Positions 25,234 through 33,471 of a DNA stretch of 64,000 nt are shown one piece after another. A model generated the notes under the pieces. That model did not search any database. It saw only the letters and a list, made by a program, of their open reading frames with translations, and was not told the origin of the DNA. This DNA comes from CAWEDP01 sp963807925 (GTDB lineage: Bacteria > Acidobacteriota > Vicinamibacteria > Vicinamibacterales > CAVVIG01), in the NCBI GenBank assembly GCA_963807925.1, contig CAWEDP010000002.1:1550001-1614000 (forward strand), read 5' to 3'. The stretch's first letter is position 1. Each line of letters begins with the position of its first letter. The translations under genes were made by a program, and so were the position numbers.

Positions 25234-25805
25234 CGAACACCGCCCTCGGGCGTGCCGTGGCCCTTTCGGTCCGGCCGCTTGACGGGCTCGCCGCGGTTCA
25301 CGTTCAACTCCAGCAACCCTTCCGGCGGATCGACCACGATGCGTCGGGCACCGGGGTCGATCGTCGTGCAAATCGCCGAGGCGAGCGGGATCAATATCTC
25401 CCCGCCGCCCGAGACGACCACGAGGCGGCTGGCGTGGAGGGGCCCCTCCACGTCGCCCACGATGCCAATCGGCCGTCCGGCAGGGGTCTCGACGTGGCAA
25501 CCCACCAGATCGTGCCGATAGAAGACGCCGGCGGGAAGCTTCGCCAGACGCTCGATCGGCACGCGCAGCTCGAGGCCGACGAGCGGCTCGGCGTCTTCGA
25601 TCCGATCGACGCCTTCAAACCCGACGATCGGCCGCCCGTGATGAAACCTGACCGCCGACAGCGTGAGCGTCCTGACCTCGCCGTGATCCCGCGCGAACAG
25701 CTCGGCGCCGGCGCGAAACCGCTCCTCGGGAAAATCGCTCTCGGCCACGACGACGACCTGCCCCCGAATCCCGTGCGGCCGGGCGATGCGCCCGACGACC
25801 GCCAT
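25230..25805 (-). CDS. rimM: Ribosome maturation factor RimM
   Basis: RimM helps assemble the head of the 30S subunit and binds uS19. The 191-residue protein has the N-terminal domain (VVGRIARPHGIRGQVVV) and the PRC-barrel C-terminal domain (FYRHDLVGCHVET, GIVGDVEGPLHASRLVVV, ILIPLASAICTTID). The last 20 residues are a charged tail. It lies 11 bases after the KH-domain gene and overlaps trmD. Confidence 0.95.
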   Translation of the reverse strand: MAVVGRIARPHGIRGQVVVVAESDFPEERFRAGAELFARDHGEVRTLTLSAVRFHHGRPIVGFEGVDRIEDAEPLVGLELRVPIERLAKLPAGVFYRHDLVGCHVETPAGRPIGIVGDVEGPLHASRLVVVSGGGEILIPLASAICTTIDPGARRIVVDPPEGLLELNVNRGEPVKRPDRKGHGTPEGGVR

Positions 25806-25816
25806 CTGCTCCCAGG

Positions 25817-26065
25817 TCAGGGGGTTCCGTCCCGGATTTCGAGCGTGACCGCGGTCCCCTCTTTGTCCGCCGCCGTGGCGGCCAGCGTGCGCAGCGCCGC
25901 CGCGGTGCGCCCCTGCTTGCCGATGACCTTGCCGAGCTCACCGGGCGCGACGAACAGCTCGATGAGAGTGGTCCCCCGGTGCTGGGATTCGACGACCCGC
26001 ACCTGCTCCGGCCGGTCGGTCAGCGCGCGCGCGACGACCTCCACGACGTCGCGGGCGGCGCTCAC
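25817..26065 (-). CDS. khpA: KH-domain RNA-binding protein (KhpA/YlqC)
   Basis: An 82-residue single KH domain. The GxxG loop is in GELGKVIGKQGRTAAALRTL, and LTDRPEQVRVVE leads into it. In several bacteria KhpA binds mRNAs and small RNAs, often with KhpB, and affects cell elongation. The usual place is just after rpsP, as here. It overlaps the rpsP stop by four bases (ATGA). Confidence 0.94.
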   Translation of the reverse strand: MSAARDVVEVVARALTDRPEQVRVVESQHRGTTLIELFVAPGELGKVIGKQGRTAAALRTLAATAADKEGTAVTLEIRDGTP

Positions 26066-26349
26066 GACGCCTCGGTCGCCGGCGGCTCGGCCGGGGCGGG
26101 CGGCGCCGGCTTCGGCGTCAGGTGGCGCGCGATGAGCGTGCGGACCGAGTCGGACGGCTGCGCGCCCTTTCCGAGCCAGTAGGTGACGCGGTCGGTGTTC
26201 ACCTGGACGACCGCCGGTTTCGAACGGGGATTGTAGTAGCCGAGGATTTCCACGAAGCTGCTGTCGCGCGCCGCCTTCGAATCGGCGACGACGACGCGGA
26301 AGAACGGACGCTTCTTCGAACCCGCCCGACGCAAGCGCACTGCAAGCAT
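26062..26349 (-). CDS. rpsP: Small-subunit ribosomal protein bS16
   Basis: A 95-residue bS16 with the standard start LAVRLRRAGSKKRPFFRVVVADSK (here shown only in part of its length) and ILGYYNPRSKP, then RVTYWLGKGAQPSDSV. A Pro/Ala-rich tail of about 15 residues ends it. AGGAG at 26360-26356 on the minus strand is the ribosome site. A perfect 16-bp inverted repeat sits directly upstream, between this gene and ffh. Confidence 0.96.
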   Translation of the reverse strand: MLAVRLRRAGSKKRPFFRVVVADSKAARDSSFVEILGYYNPRSKPAVVQVNTDRVTYWLGKGAQPSDSVRTLIARHLTPKPAPPAPAEPPATEAS

Positions 26350-26365
26350 GAGACGCTCCTGTACG

Positions 26366-26431
26366 GCCCGCGGCGCTCGGTCGCCCTGAGCCAGTTTCGC
26401 TGCGCGCGTTTGTTCACCGAGCGCCGCGGGC
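26366..26431 (-). repeat. Perfect 16-bp inverted repeat between ffh and rpsP
   Basis: The arms GCCCGCGGCGCTCGGT (26366-26381) and ACCGAGCGCCGCGGGC (26416-26431) are perfectly complementary and flank a 34-base loop. The far arm touches the ffh stop codon and the near arm ends six bases before the rpsP ribosome binding site. In the ffh-rpsP transcript this would be a very stable GC-rich hairpin. No U-run follows on the minus strand, so a simple intrinsic terminator is unlikely. A processing site, attenuator or protein-binding leader is possible. Confidence 0.85.
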
Positions 26432-27792
26432 TACCCGCGGCTGCGCAGCATCTCCATCGCCCGGCGGCGCGCCTTCCGGCCGCCGCCGGCCAGCCCGGAC
26501 AACCCGCCGAGCTGCTTCAGCATCTTCTGCATCTGCACGAACTGCTTCAGCAGACGATTGACTTCCTCGACCGACGTGCCGCTTCCCCTCGCGATTCGCT
26601 TGCGGCGGCTGCCGTTGATGATGTGCTGTTTGCGGCGCTCCTCGGCCGTCATCGAGCCGATGATGGCCTCGACCCGCGTCAGCTGCTTCTCGTCCGGCTT
26701 GTTGTCCGCCAGCGCCTTGACGTTGCCCATCCCCGGCAGCATGCCGACGATCGATTCGAGCGGCCCCATCTTCCGGATCATCTTCAGCTGATCGCGAAAG
26801 TCGTCGAGCGTGAACTCGTTCGACCGAATCTTCTCTTCGAGCTTCTCGGCGTCTTCCTGGGTGATCGCCGCTTCGGCCTTCTCGATGAGCGACAGCACGT
26901 CGCCCATGCCGAGCACCCGCGAGACCACGCGCTCGGGGTGGAACGGCTCGAGATCCTCGAGGCGTTCGCCGCTGCCGACGAAGGCAATCGGCACGCCGAC
27001 GACCGAGACGACCGACAGCGCCGCGCCGCCGCGCGCGTCGCCGTCGAGCTTGGTCAGGATGACGCCGGTCACACCGATCTGCCGGTTGAACTCGCCGGCG
27101 CTCTTGATCGCGTCCTGGCCGGTCATCGCGTCGGCGACGTACAACCGGTCCGCCGGATCGGTGACGTCGCGAATCGCCACGAGCTCGGCCATGAGCTCGT
27201 CGTCGATGTGCAGGCGCCCGGCCGAGTCCACGATGACCACGTCGAAGCCGAGATTCCCCGCCTCCTTCAACGCCCCGCTGGCGCGCGCCACCGGATCGAG
27301 CTGACCGGCCGGATCGTACACGCGGCTGCCCGCCTTCTGGCCGACGAGGTTCAACTGCTGAATAGCGGCCGGACGCTTGACGTCGGTGGACACCAGCAAC
27401 GGATGACGCCCCTGTTTGGCCAGCCACTTCGCCAGCTTGCCGGCCGTCGTCGTCTTGCCCGCGCCCTGCAGCCCGAGCAGCAGGATGACGCGCGGCCGCC
27501 TGGAGGTCGCCGAGAGGCCGCCTTGGGCGTCGCCGAAGAGCGCGATCATCTCGTCGCGCACGATCCTGAGGACCTGCTGCGACGGCGAAAGGCTCCGCAG
27601 GACATCCTGCCCCATCGCGCGATCGCGCACCCGGTCGATGAACGCCTTGACGACCTTGAAGTTGACGTCGGCTTCGAGCAGCGCGAGCCGGATCTCGCGC
27701 AGCGCCGCCTCGATCGTGTCCGGCGTGAGACGCGCTTCGCCCCGAAGCGACTTGAAGACGTCCTGCAGGCGTGTGCTGAGGGACTCGAACAT
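26431..27792 (-). CDS. ffh: Signal recognition particle GTPase Ffh (SRP54)
   Basis: Ffh with 4.5S RNA binds signal sequences on ribosomes and delivers them to FtsY. The 453-residue protein has the N domain (FESLSTRLQDVFKSLRGE), the G domain with GLQGAGKTTTAGKLAKWL, VDSAGRLHIDDELM and LTKLDGDARGGAALS, and the Met-rich M domain with GSGTSVEEVNRLLKQF and QMQKMLKQL. The gene has its own promoter 32-60 bases upstream and heads the operon toward rpsP and trmD. Confidence 0.97.
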   Translation of the reverse strand: MFESLSTRLQDVFKSLRGEARLTPDTIEAALREIRLALLEADVNFKVVKAFIDRVRDRAMGQDVLRSLSPSQQVLRIVRDEMIALFGDAQGGLSATSRRPRVILLLGLQGAGKTTTAGKLAKWLAKQGRHPLLVSTDVKRPAAIQQLNLVGQKAGSRVYDPAGQLDPVARASGALKEAGNLGFDVVIVDSAGRLHIDDELMAELVAIRDVTDPADRLYVADAMTGQDAIKSAGEFNRQIGVTGVILTKLDGDARGGAALSVVSVVGVPIAFVGSGERLEDLEPFHPERVVSRVLGMGDVLSLIEKAEAAITQEDAEKLEEKIRSNEFTLDDFRDQLKMIRKMGPLESIVGMLPGMGNVKALADNKPDEKQLTRVEAIIGSMTAEERRKQHIINGSRRKRIARGSGTSVEEVNRLLKQFVQMQKMLKQLGGLSGLAGGGRKARRRAMEMLRSRG

Positions 27793-27823
27793 GGGGCGCT
27801 AACCTACTCTAGTGCAAACCTTT

Positions 27824-27852
27824 ATCGTAGCTGACGGGCAGCGTCCTGTCAA
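27824..27852 (-). promoter_or_regulatory. Sigma-70 promoter of ffh and the downstream translation operon
   Basis: On the minus strand, TTGACA (27852-27847), 17 bases, TACGAT (27829-27824). Transcription would start near 27817, giving a leader of about 25 bases before the ffh ATG at 27792. It lies in the 75-base gap after ribBA and is the strongest promoter-like sequence between 20 and 41 kb. Confidence 0.65.
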
Positions 27853-27867
27853 CGCGCGGGGCGTGGG

Positions 27868-29112
27868 TCAGACCGACGACAGCTTGTGGCCCAGCTTTTC
27901 CTTCTTCGTCTTCAGGTAGCGCCGCGTCGACTCGGAGGCGGGAATCTCCAGGGGCAGCCATTCGGACACCGACAGCCCGTACCCCTCGATCCCGACCAGC
28001 TTGCGGGGATTGTTGCTGAGAAGGCGCATGGAGCGGATGCCGAGCTCCCGCAGGATCTGCACGCCCATGCCGTAATCACGCTGATCGGCCTTGAATCCAA
28101 GCCGCTCGTTCGCCTCGACGGTGTCGAAGCCTTCGTCCTGCAGCTCGTAGGCGCGGATCTTGTTGGCGAGGCCGATGCCGCGTCCCTCCTGGTGCAGGTA
28201 GAGCAGGACGCCCCGGCCCTCTGCCGCGATGCGCTGCATCGCCGCGTCGAGCTGCGCGCCGCAGTCGCACCGAATCGAGTGGAGGACGTCGCCGGTCAGG
28301 CACTGGGAGTGGACACGAACCAGCACGTCCTTGCCATCCGTGATGTCGCCGCACACGAGCGCGATGTGCGTCTGCCGATCGATCAGGTGCTCGAACGCGT
28401 AGATGCGGAACGGGCCGAAATCGGTCGGCAGCTTCGCGCTGGCGACGCGCTTGACGAGCGACTCGGTCCGCATCCGGTGCCGGATGAGCTCCGCCACGGT
28501 AATCATGGGCAGGCGGTGCTTTCGGGCGAACCTGGTGAGCTGCGGCACGCGGGCCATGGTGCCGTCCTCGTTCATGATTTCGCAGATCACGCCGGCAGGA
28601 TAGAGGCCGGCGATGCGCGCGAGATCGACGGCCGCCTCGGTCTGGCCCGCCCGCACGAGCACGCCGCCCGAGCGCGACCGCAGCGGGTGCACGTGACCGG
28701 GCCGCAGCAGATCGGCCGGCCGCGTCGCCGGATCGATGGCCGCGAGAATGGTCGCCGCCCGGTCGTACGCCGAGATGCCGGTCGTCGTCCGGCCGACCAC
28801 GTCGATGGGCGTGCAGAAGGCCGTTTCGAAACGGGAGGTGTTCTCGCGGACGAGCAGCGGGATGTGCAGCTCGTCGAGCCGCTCGGGGGTCATGGAGAGG
28901 CAGATGAGGCCGCGGCCGTACCGCGCCATGAAATTGATCGCCTCCGGCGTCACTTTCTCGGCGGCGATCGTCAGATCGCCCTCGTTCTCGCGATCCTCGT
29001 CGTCGACGACGATGACCATCTGGCCGGCGCGAATCGCGGTGACGGCCTCGTCGATCGGCGTGAACGGATCGACGTGCTTCCGAGCCCCTTTGGCAATCTC
29101 GAGTTTGTTCAT
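27868..29112 (-). CDS. ribBA: Bifunctional DHBP synthase / GTP cyclohydrolase II (RibBA)
   Basis: The N-terminal half makes 3,4-dihydroxy-2-butanone 4-phosphate; the C-terminal half opens GTP. Together they supply both riboflavin precursors. The 414-residue protein has DDEDRENEGDL (37-47) and LLRPGHVHPLRSR of the DHBP half. The GCH-II half has zinc ligands in CLTGDVLHSIRCDCGAQLD and the LHQEGRGIGLANKIRAY loop. The usual GHTEA motif is AGQTEA here: Gln157 replaces the His that in E. coli RibB binds Mg, so DHBP activity may be altered. It is the third gene of the ribD-ribE-ribBA operon. Confidence 0.94.
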   Translation of the reverse strand: MNKLEIAKGARKHVDPFTPIDEAVTAIRAGQMVIVVDDEDRENEGDLTIAAEKVTPEAINFMARYGRGLICLSMTPERLDELHIPLLVRENTSRFETAFCTPIDVVGRTTTGISAYDRAATILAAIDPATRPADLLRPGHVHPLRSRSGGVLVRAGQTEAAVDLARIAGLYPAGVICEIMNEDGTMARVPQLTRFARKHRLPMITVAELIRHRMRTESLVKRVASAKLPTDFGPFRIYAFEHLIDRQTHIALVCGDITDGKDVLVRVHSQCLTGDVLHSIRCDCGAQLDAAMQRIAAEGRGVLLYLHQEGRGIGLANKIRAYELQDEGFDTVEANERLGFKADQRDYGMGVQILRELGIRSMRLLSNNPRKLVGIEGYGLSVSEWLPLEIPASESTRRYLKTKKEKLGHKLSSV

Positions 29113-29157
29113 CGGCTGGTCCTGACAGTGACGAAGAGCCGCCTCGGTGCGCGGCGT

Positions 29158-29778
29158 TCAGTGCGTGACGGCGTCGCGCGGCGGAACCAGCCCCGCGAGC
29201 TCCGCCGCACGCGCCACATACTTGCCCACGATGTCGCATTCCAGGTTGACGTGGTCCCGAACGCCAAGCGTACCCAGGTTCGTGTGCTCCAGCGTGTAGG
29301 GCACGATCTGCACGTCGAAGCGGTCGGGACAGAGTCTGGCGACGGTCAGACTGATGCCGTCCACCGCAATCGATCCCTTGGACACGAGGTACCGCGCCAG
29401 ATGCGCGGGAAAGCTGACGGTCATCCACTCGAACTCGGCCTCGGGCCGCCGGTCCTCGAGCCGGCCGACCGCGTCGACGTGGCCCTGGACGAAGTGGCCG
29501 CCCAGGCGGCTGTCCGCGCGGAGCGGGCGTTCGAGGTTGAGCGTGGCGCCCGGCGCCAGCGCGCCGAAGGTCGTGACACGCAGCGTCTCGGGTCCGACGT
29601 CCGCGTGGATCGCTGCCCCGGACGCCGAGACCACCGTGAGACACACGCCGTTGACGGCGACGCTGTCGCCGTTTCGCAGCTCCGCCGCGAGCGGCGAGTC
29701 GATCGTCAAGCGGACGCCGCCGGGCGTCGGTCGCCGATCCGTCAAACGGCCGGTCGCTTCAATCAAGCCGGTGAACAT
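29158..29778 (-). CDS. ribE: Riboflavin synthase, alpha subunit
   Basis: Riboflavin synthase dismutates two 6,7-dimethyl-8-ribityllumazines. The 206-residue protein shows the internal duplication of the family: MFTGLIEATGRL and GDSVAVNGVCLTVV in the first half, GHFVQGHVDAVG and GSIAVDGISLTV in the second, with RPLRADSRLGGH between. It overlaps ribD by 20 bases and precedes ribBA by 45 bases. Lumazine synthase (ribH) is not in the window. Confidence 0.96.
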   Translation of the reverse strand: MFTGLIEATGRLTDRRPTPGGVRLTIDSPLAAELRNGDSVAVNGVCLTVVSASGAAIHADVGPETLRVTTFGALAPGATLNLERPLRADSRLGGHFVQGHVDAVGRLEDRRPEAEFEWMTVSFPAHLARYLVSKGSIAVDGISLTVARLCPDRFDVQIVPYTLEHTNLGTLGVRDHVNLECDIVGKYVARAAELAGLVPPRDAVTH

Positions 29779-30844
29779 AGCCCTCGACGAGGACGTCGGG
29801 CCCGAGCGGCTCGACGCGACGATCGATCAACCCGCCGGTCGCGAACCGGCGGCCCGCGAGGAACGGCACGCCGGCCGGTCCGATCACCTTCGGCGTCACG
29901 TACAAGCGCACGACGTCCACCGCTCCGCCGTCCCACGCCGCCAGATGCATCGCGGCGCCGCCCTCCAGCAGGAGCGAGCTGACCGATCGAGCGGCGAGCC
30001 GTTCGATCGCCGCACGGAACGTGCCGTCGCGCGCCACCTCGATGGCGGCTCCCCGGTCTTCGAGCGGCTCGGTCCGCTCGCGGCGCTGCGCCGCGGCCGC
30101 CGTCGTCACGATGATGACAGGGCCGGTGGTGCATGTCGAGAGCAGACGCGCCCGCGGAGGGGTCCGCAACTGACGGTCGAACACCACCCGGACGAGCGGG
30201 CGGGGCCGATGAATGCCGCGAGCCGTCAGCAGCGGGTCGTCGGCAATCACGGTGCCGACGCCGACGCCGATGGCGTCCACCTCGGCCCGCACCGCCTGCG
30301 CGTGCCGGTTGGCGGCGGCGGAGGTCAGGGCGGTGCGGACGCCCGGCGCCTCGGCGATGCACCCGTCGAGACTGGTGGCGGCCTTCAGCGTGACGAACGG
30401 CCGTCCGCACTGCATCAGCGTGAAGAACGGCCGGTTGAGGCGCGCCGATTCCGCGCGGCCGGGCCCGACGTCGACCGTCACGCCGTGCGCCCGCAGGTAC
30501 TCGAACCCGCGGCCCTTGACGAGCGGATTGGGATCCTCGATGGCGGCCACCACCCGCCGGATGCCGGCGTCGACGATCCGCTGGGCGCAGGGGCCGGTGC
30601 GGCCGACGTGCGCGCACGGCTCGAGCGTGCAGTACAGCGTGGCGCCGCGCGCCCGGGCCCCCGCCATGTCGAGCGCCCGCACCTCGGCGTGCGCCTCGCC
30701 GGCCCGCTCGTGAAACCCCTGGCCTTCGATGACGCCGTCGGAGGCGACCACCACGGCGCCGACCATCGGATTGGGCGTCGTCCGGCCGCGGCCGCGCGCG
30801 GCGAGGAACAGCGCGCGATCCATGTAGTCGGCGTCGCTCAGCAT
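29759..30844 (-). CDS. ribD: Riboflavin biosynthesis deaminase/reductase RibD
   Basis: RibD deaminates and reduces the pyrimidine intermediate of riboflavin synthesis. The 361-residue protein has the zinc deaminase domain (AGEAHAEVRALDMAG, then CTLEPCAHVGRTGPCAQRI). The C-terminal reductase domain contains FVTLKAATSLDGCIA, GTVIADDPLLTAR and LLLEGGAAMHLAAW. Both halves look complete. It follows ftsY by 27 bases, heads the rib operon, and shows no FMN riboswitch upstream. Confidence 0.96.
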   Translation of the reverse strand: MLSDADYMDRALFLAARGRGRTTPNPMVGAVVVASDGVIEGQGFHERAGEAHAEVRALDMAGARARGATLYCTLEPCAHVGRTGPCAQRIVDAGIRRVVAAIEDPNPLVKGRGFEYLRAHGVTVDVGPGRAESARLNRPFFTLMQCGRPFVTLKAATSLDGCIAEAPGVRTALTSAAANRHAQAVRAEVDAIGVGVGTVIADDPLLTARGIHRPRPLVRVVFDRQLRTPPRARLLSTCTTGPVIIVTTAAAAQRRERTEPLEDRGAAIEVARDGTFRAAIERLAARSVSSLLLEGGAAMHLAAWDGGAVDVVRLYVTPKVIGPAGVPFLAGRRFATGGLIDRRVEPLGPDVLVEGYVHRLD

Positions 30845-30871
30845 CGAATCATCCCGGGCGCGAGCCGCGCG

Positions 30872-31795
30872 TCACCATTTCTCTTCGAACAGTCCGTCGA
30901 CGTACTCGTCCGCCGAGAACGGCACCAGATCCTCGATGCCCTCGCCGATACCGACGTAGCGAATGGGCAGCTTCAGGTCGTTCGCAATCGCGATCGCCAC
31001 GCCGCCCTTCGCCGTCCCATCCAGCTTGGTCAGGACGATGCCGTTGACGCCCGCGGCGCCCATGAACTCGCGGGCCTGCGTCAGGCCGTTCTGGCCGACG
31101 GTCGCATCGAGCACGAGCAGCGTTTCCTGCGGGGCGCCCGGCACCTCGCGCGAGGCGACCCGGCGAATCTTCTCCAGCTCGTTCATCAGGTTCACGCGCG
31201 TGTGCAGCCGTCCGGCGGTGTCGACGAGAATCGGGTCCCGTCCCTTCGCCTTGCCGGACGAGATGGCATCGAAGACCACGGCGGCCGGGTCGGCGCCCTC
31301 GCGGGCCCGCACCATGTCCACGCCGGCGCGCCCGGCCCAGATCTCGAGCTGCTCCACGGCGGCGGCGCGAAACGTGTCGGCGGCACAAATCAGCGGCGCC
31401 TTGCCTTCGCGCCTGAGGAGATTGGCCAGCTTGCCGACCGTGGTCGTCTTCCCCGTGCCGTTGACGCCGACGATCAACACCACGTGCGGCGGCTGGCCGT
31501 CGCCGACCGGCTGACCCACGGCGTCGAAAATCGCGCGAATCTCCCGCTTGACGAGATCGCGGAGGCCGACGCCGCCCGGCGATCGCTTTCGCACGGCGGC
31601 GACAATCCGCTCCGACGCGGCGACGCCGACGTCGGCCGAGATCAGCAGCTCCTCCAGCGCGTCGATCGTCTCGACGTCTACGGGCCGCGCGCGTCGTTCC
31701 GGCGTGTCCGCGAGGCGCACGATCTGGTCGAAGCGATCGACGATCTGCTGCTTCGTGCGGGAGAGGCTGTCGCGGATGCGGCCGAAGACGTTCAC
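30872..31795 (-). CDS. ftsY: SRP receptor FtsY
   Basis: FtsY docks the Ffh-ribosome complex at the membrane. The 307-residue protein is the short form with only the N and G domains: IVGVNGTGKTTTVGKLANLL, AADTFRAAAVEQLEIW, VDTAGRLHTRVNLMNELEK, LTKLDGTAKGGVA and YVGIGEGIEDLVPF. The acidic A domain seen in E. coli is absent. Its partner ffh lies three kb away on the same strand. Confidence 0.96.
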   Translation of the reverse strand: MNVFGRIRDSLSRTKQQIVDRFDQIVRLADTPERRARPVDVETIDALEELLISADVGVAASERIVAAVRKRSPGGVGLRDLVKREIRAIFDAVGQPVGDGQPPHVVLIVGVNGTGKTTTVGKLANLLRREGKAPLICAADTFRAAAVEQLEIWAGRAGVDMVRAREGADPAAVVFDAISSGKAKGRDPILVDTAGRLHTRVNLMNELEKIRRVASREVPGAPQETLLVLDATVGQNGLTQAREFMGAAGVNGIVLTKLDGTAKGGVAIAIANDLKLPIRYVGIGEGIEDLVPFSADEYVDGLFEEKW

Positions 31796-31855
31796 AGGAG
31801 GAATTTCTGACCGAGTCGATCACCAGATTACCAAATTGCCGCCAGCGCCGTCGGG

Positions 31856-32863
31856 TCACGCCGGCTCGGCCTCCGGTCGCTGGCGCCGCAACATCAGGAC
31901 CTCGACCGCCGTCCGCACGTCCGATCGGCCGCTCAGGACCTCGCCCATCTGGGTCGCGATCGGCAGCTCCACGCCGCAGCGGCCGCCGAGGGCGAGCGCC
32001 GCTTCGGTCGTCGAGACCCCCTCGGCCACCATCTTCATGCCGGCGAGGATGTCGCGGAGCTCGCGGCCGCGCGCCAGTTCGACGCCGACGTGCCGATTGC
32101 GGCTCAGGTCGCCGGTGCACGTCAGCACGAGATCGCCGAGTCCGCTCAACCCGGCGAGCGTCTCGCGCCGTCCACCGACGGCGCACGCGAGCCGCGAGAT
32201 CTCGGCCAGGCCCCGCGTGATGAGCGCGGCCAGCGCGTTGTGTCCGAGCCCCAACCCTTCGACGACACCGGCCGCGATCGCGATCACGTTCTTCAGCGCA
32301 CCGCCGATCTCGACGCCCGTCACGTCCGTGCTGCCGTACAGCCGAAAACCGGGCCCGCGAAATTCCGCCTGCACGAGCGCCGCCGCCTCCGCATCGGCGG
32401 AGGCCGCCAGCACCGCCGTCGGCAACTGCTTCGCCACTTCGACCGCGAAGCTCGGTCCCGACAACACCACGACCGGGCGATGCGGGCCGACCTCCTCCGC
32501 GATCACTTCCGACATGCGGTGCAGCGTCCCGAGCTCCAGACCCTTGGTGGCGCTGACGAGCGTCGCCCTCGCCCGAAGCGAGGGCGCCGCCGCCCGGATG
32601 ACCGCGCGGCAGCCGTGCGAGGGCACCGCGGAGACGACGATCTCGGCCCCGTGCACCGCCTCGTCCAGCGCGTGGGTCACGTGCAACGGTTCGGGCAGCG
32701 GGACGCCGGAGAGATAGGCGCCATTCTCACGGCACGCCCGCATGTCGCCGACCAGCGCCGGGTCGCGTCCCCACAGCCGGACCTCGTGGCCGAGCCGCGC
32801 CAGATGGACCGCGAGCGCGGTTCCCCAGCTGCCGGCTCCGATCACGGCGATACGCCGCGTCAC
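31856..32863 (-). CDS. gpsA: Glycerol-3-phosphate dehydrogenase [NAD(P)+] GpsA
   Basis: GpsA reduces dihydroxyacetone phosphate to sn-glycerol 3-phosphate for phospholipids. The 335-residue protein has the Rossmann motif AVIGAGSWGTALAVHLA, LVSATKGLELGT, LSGPSFAVEVAKQLPTAV and the catalytic-Lys segment VEIGGALKNVIAIAAGV; late LAGLSGLGDLVLTCTGDLSRNR is also standard. The GTG start at 32863 overlaps the plsY stop. gpsA next to plsY puts synthesis and first acylation of glycerol 3-phosphate in one unit. Confidence 0.96.
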   Translation of the reverse strand: MTRRIAVIGAGSWGTALAVHLARLGHEVRLWGRDPALVGDMRACRENGAYLSGVPLPEPLHVTHALDEAVHGAEIVVSAVPSHGCRAVIRAAAPSLRARATLVSATKGLELGTLHRMSEVIAEEVGPHRPVVVLSGPSFAVEVAKQLPTAVLAASADAEAAALVQAEFRGPGFRLYGSTDVTGVEIGGALKNVIAIAAGVVEGLGLGHNALAALITRGLAEISRLACAVGGRRETLAGLSGLGDLVLTCTGDLSRNRHVGVELARGRELRDILAGMKMVAEGVSTTEAALALGGRCGVELPIATQMGEVLSGRSDVRTAVEVLMLRRQRPEAEPA

Positions 32864-33471
32864 ACGCCCGCTCCGGGATCCCGGTCGATTCGCTGGCGGG
32901 CGCCAAGGCGCCACTCCCCGCCGCGCCGCATGCGCATCAGGTTGGATCGATGGCGGAAGACGATGAGCCCCGCCGCGCCGAGCGCCGCGAGAACCACCGG
33001 CTGGGGGCTGCCGTTGCAGTACGCGACCGCCGGCAGCGCGACAGATGCCAGCACGGATCCGAGCGACACGTACCGTGTGAGCCAGACGGTGACCGCGAAA
33101 ATCGACAGCGCCGGCACGATCGCCACCGGCGTCAGCACCGAGAAGACGCCGCACGCCGTCGCCACGCCCTTGCCGCCCCGAAACCGCAGCCACACCGGAT
33201 ACACGTGCCCGACGATGGCGGCGATCCCGGCAGCGACGCCCGCGAGCGGCTGATCGCTGAGGTGCCGCGCCAGCGCCACGCTCGTCATCCCCTTGCCGAT
33301 GTCGAGCAGCGCGACGAGCACGCCGGCCCCGAGGCCCGAGGCGCGCGCGACATTCGCCGCGCCGAGATTGCCGCTGCCGACGCCGCGCAGATCCGCGCCC
33401 CACCGGCGCGCGAGCAGCAGCGCAAACGGCACCGAGCCGATCGCGTACGCCATCAGGACGGCGAGCGTCAT
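32860..33471 (-). CDS. plsY: Glycerol-3-phosphate acyltransferase PlsY
   Basis: PlsY transfers acyl from acyl-phosphate to glycerol 3-phosphate at the inner membrane. The 203-residue protein has about five membrane helices and the three family motifs: VGSGNLGAANVAR, a Gly-rich GHVYPVWLRFRGGKGVAT, and the later VFRHRSNLMR. The start ATG 33471 overlaps the thpR stop (ATGA), and its own stop overlaps the gpsA start. The last 15 residues (ARQRIDRDPGAGV) are a polar tail. Confidence 0.95.
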   Translation of the reverse strand: MTLAVLMAYAIGSVPFALLLARRWGADLRGVGSGNLGAANVARASGLGAGVLVALLDIGKGMTSVALARHLSDQPLAGVAAGIAAIVGHVYPVWLRFRGGKGVATACGVFSVLTPVAIVPALSIFAVTVWLTRYVSLGSVLASVALPAVAYCNGSPQPVVLAALGAAGLIVFRHRSNLMRMRRGGEWRLGARQRIDRDPGAGV

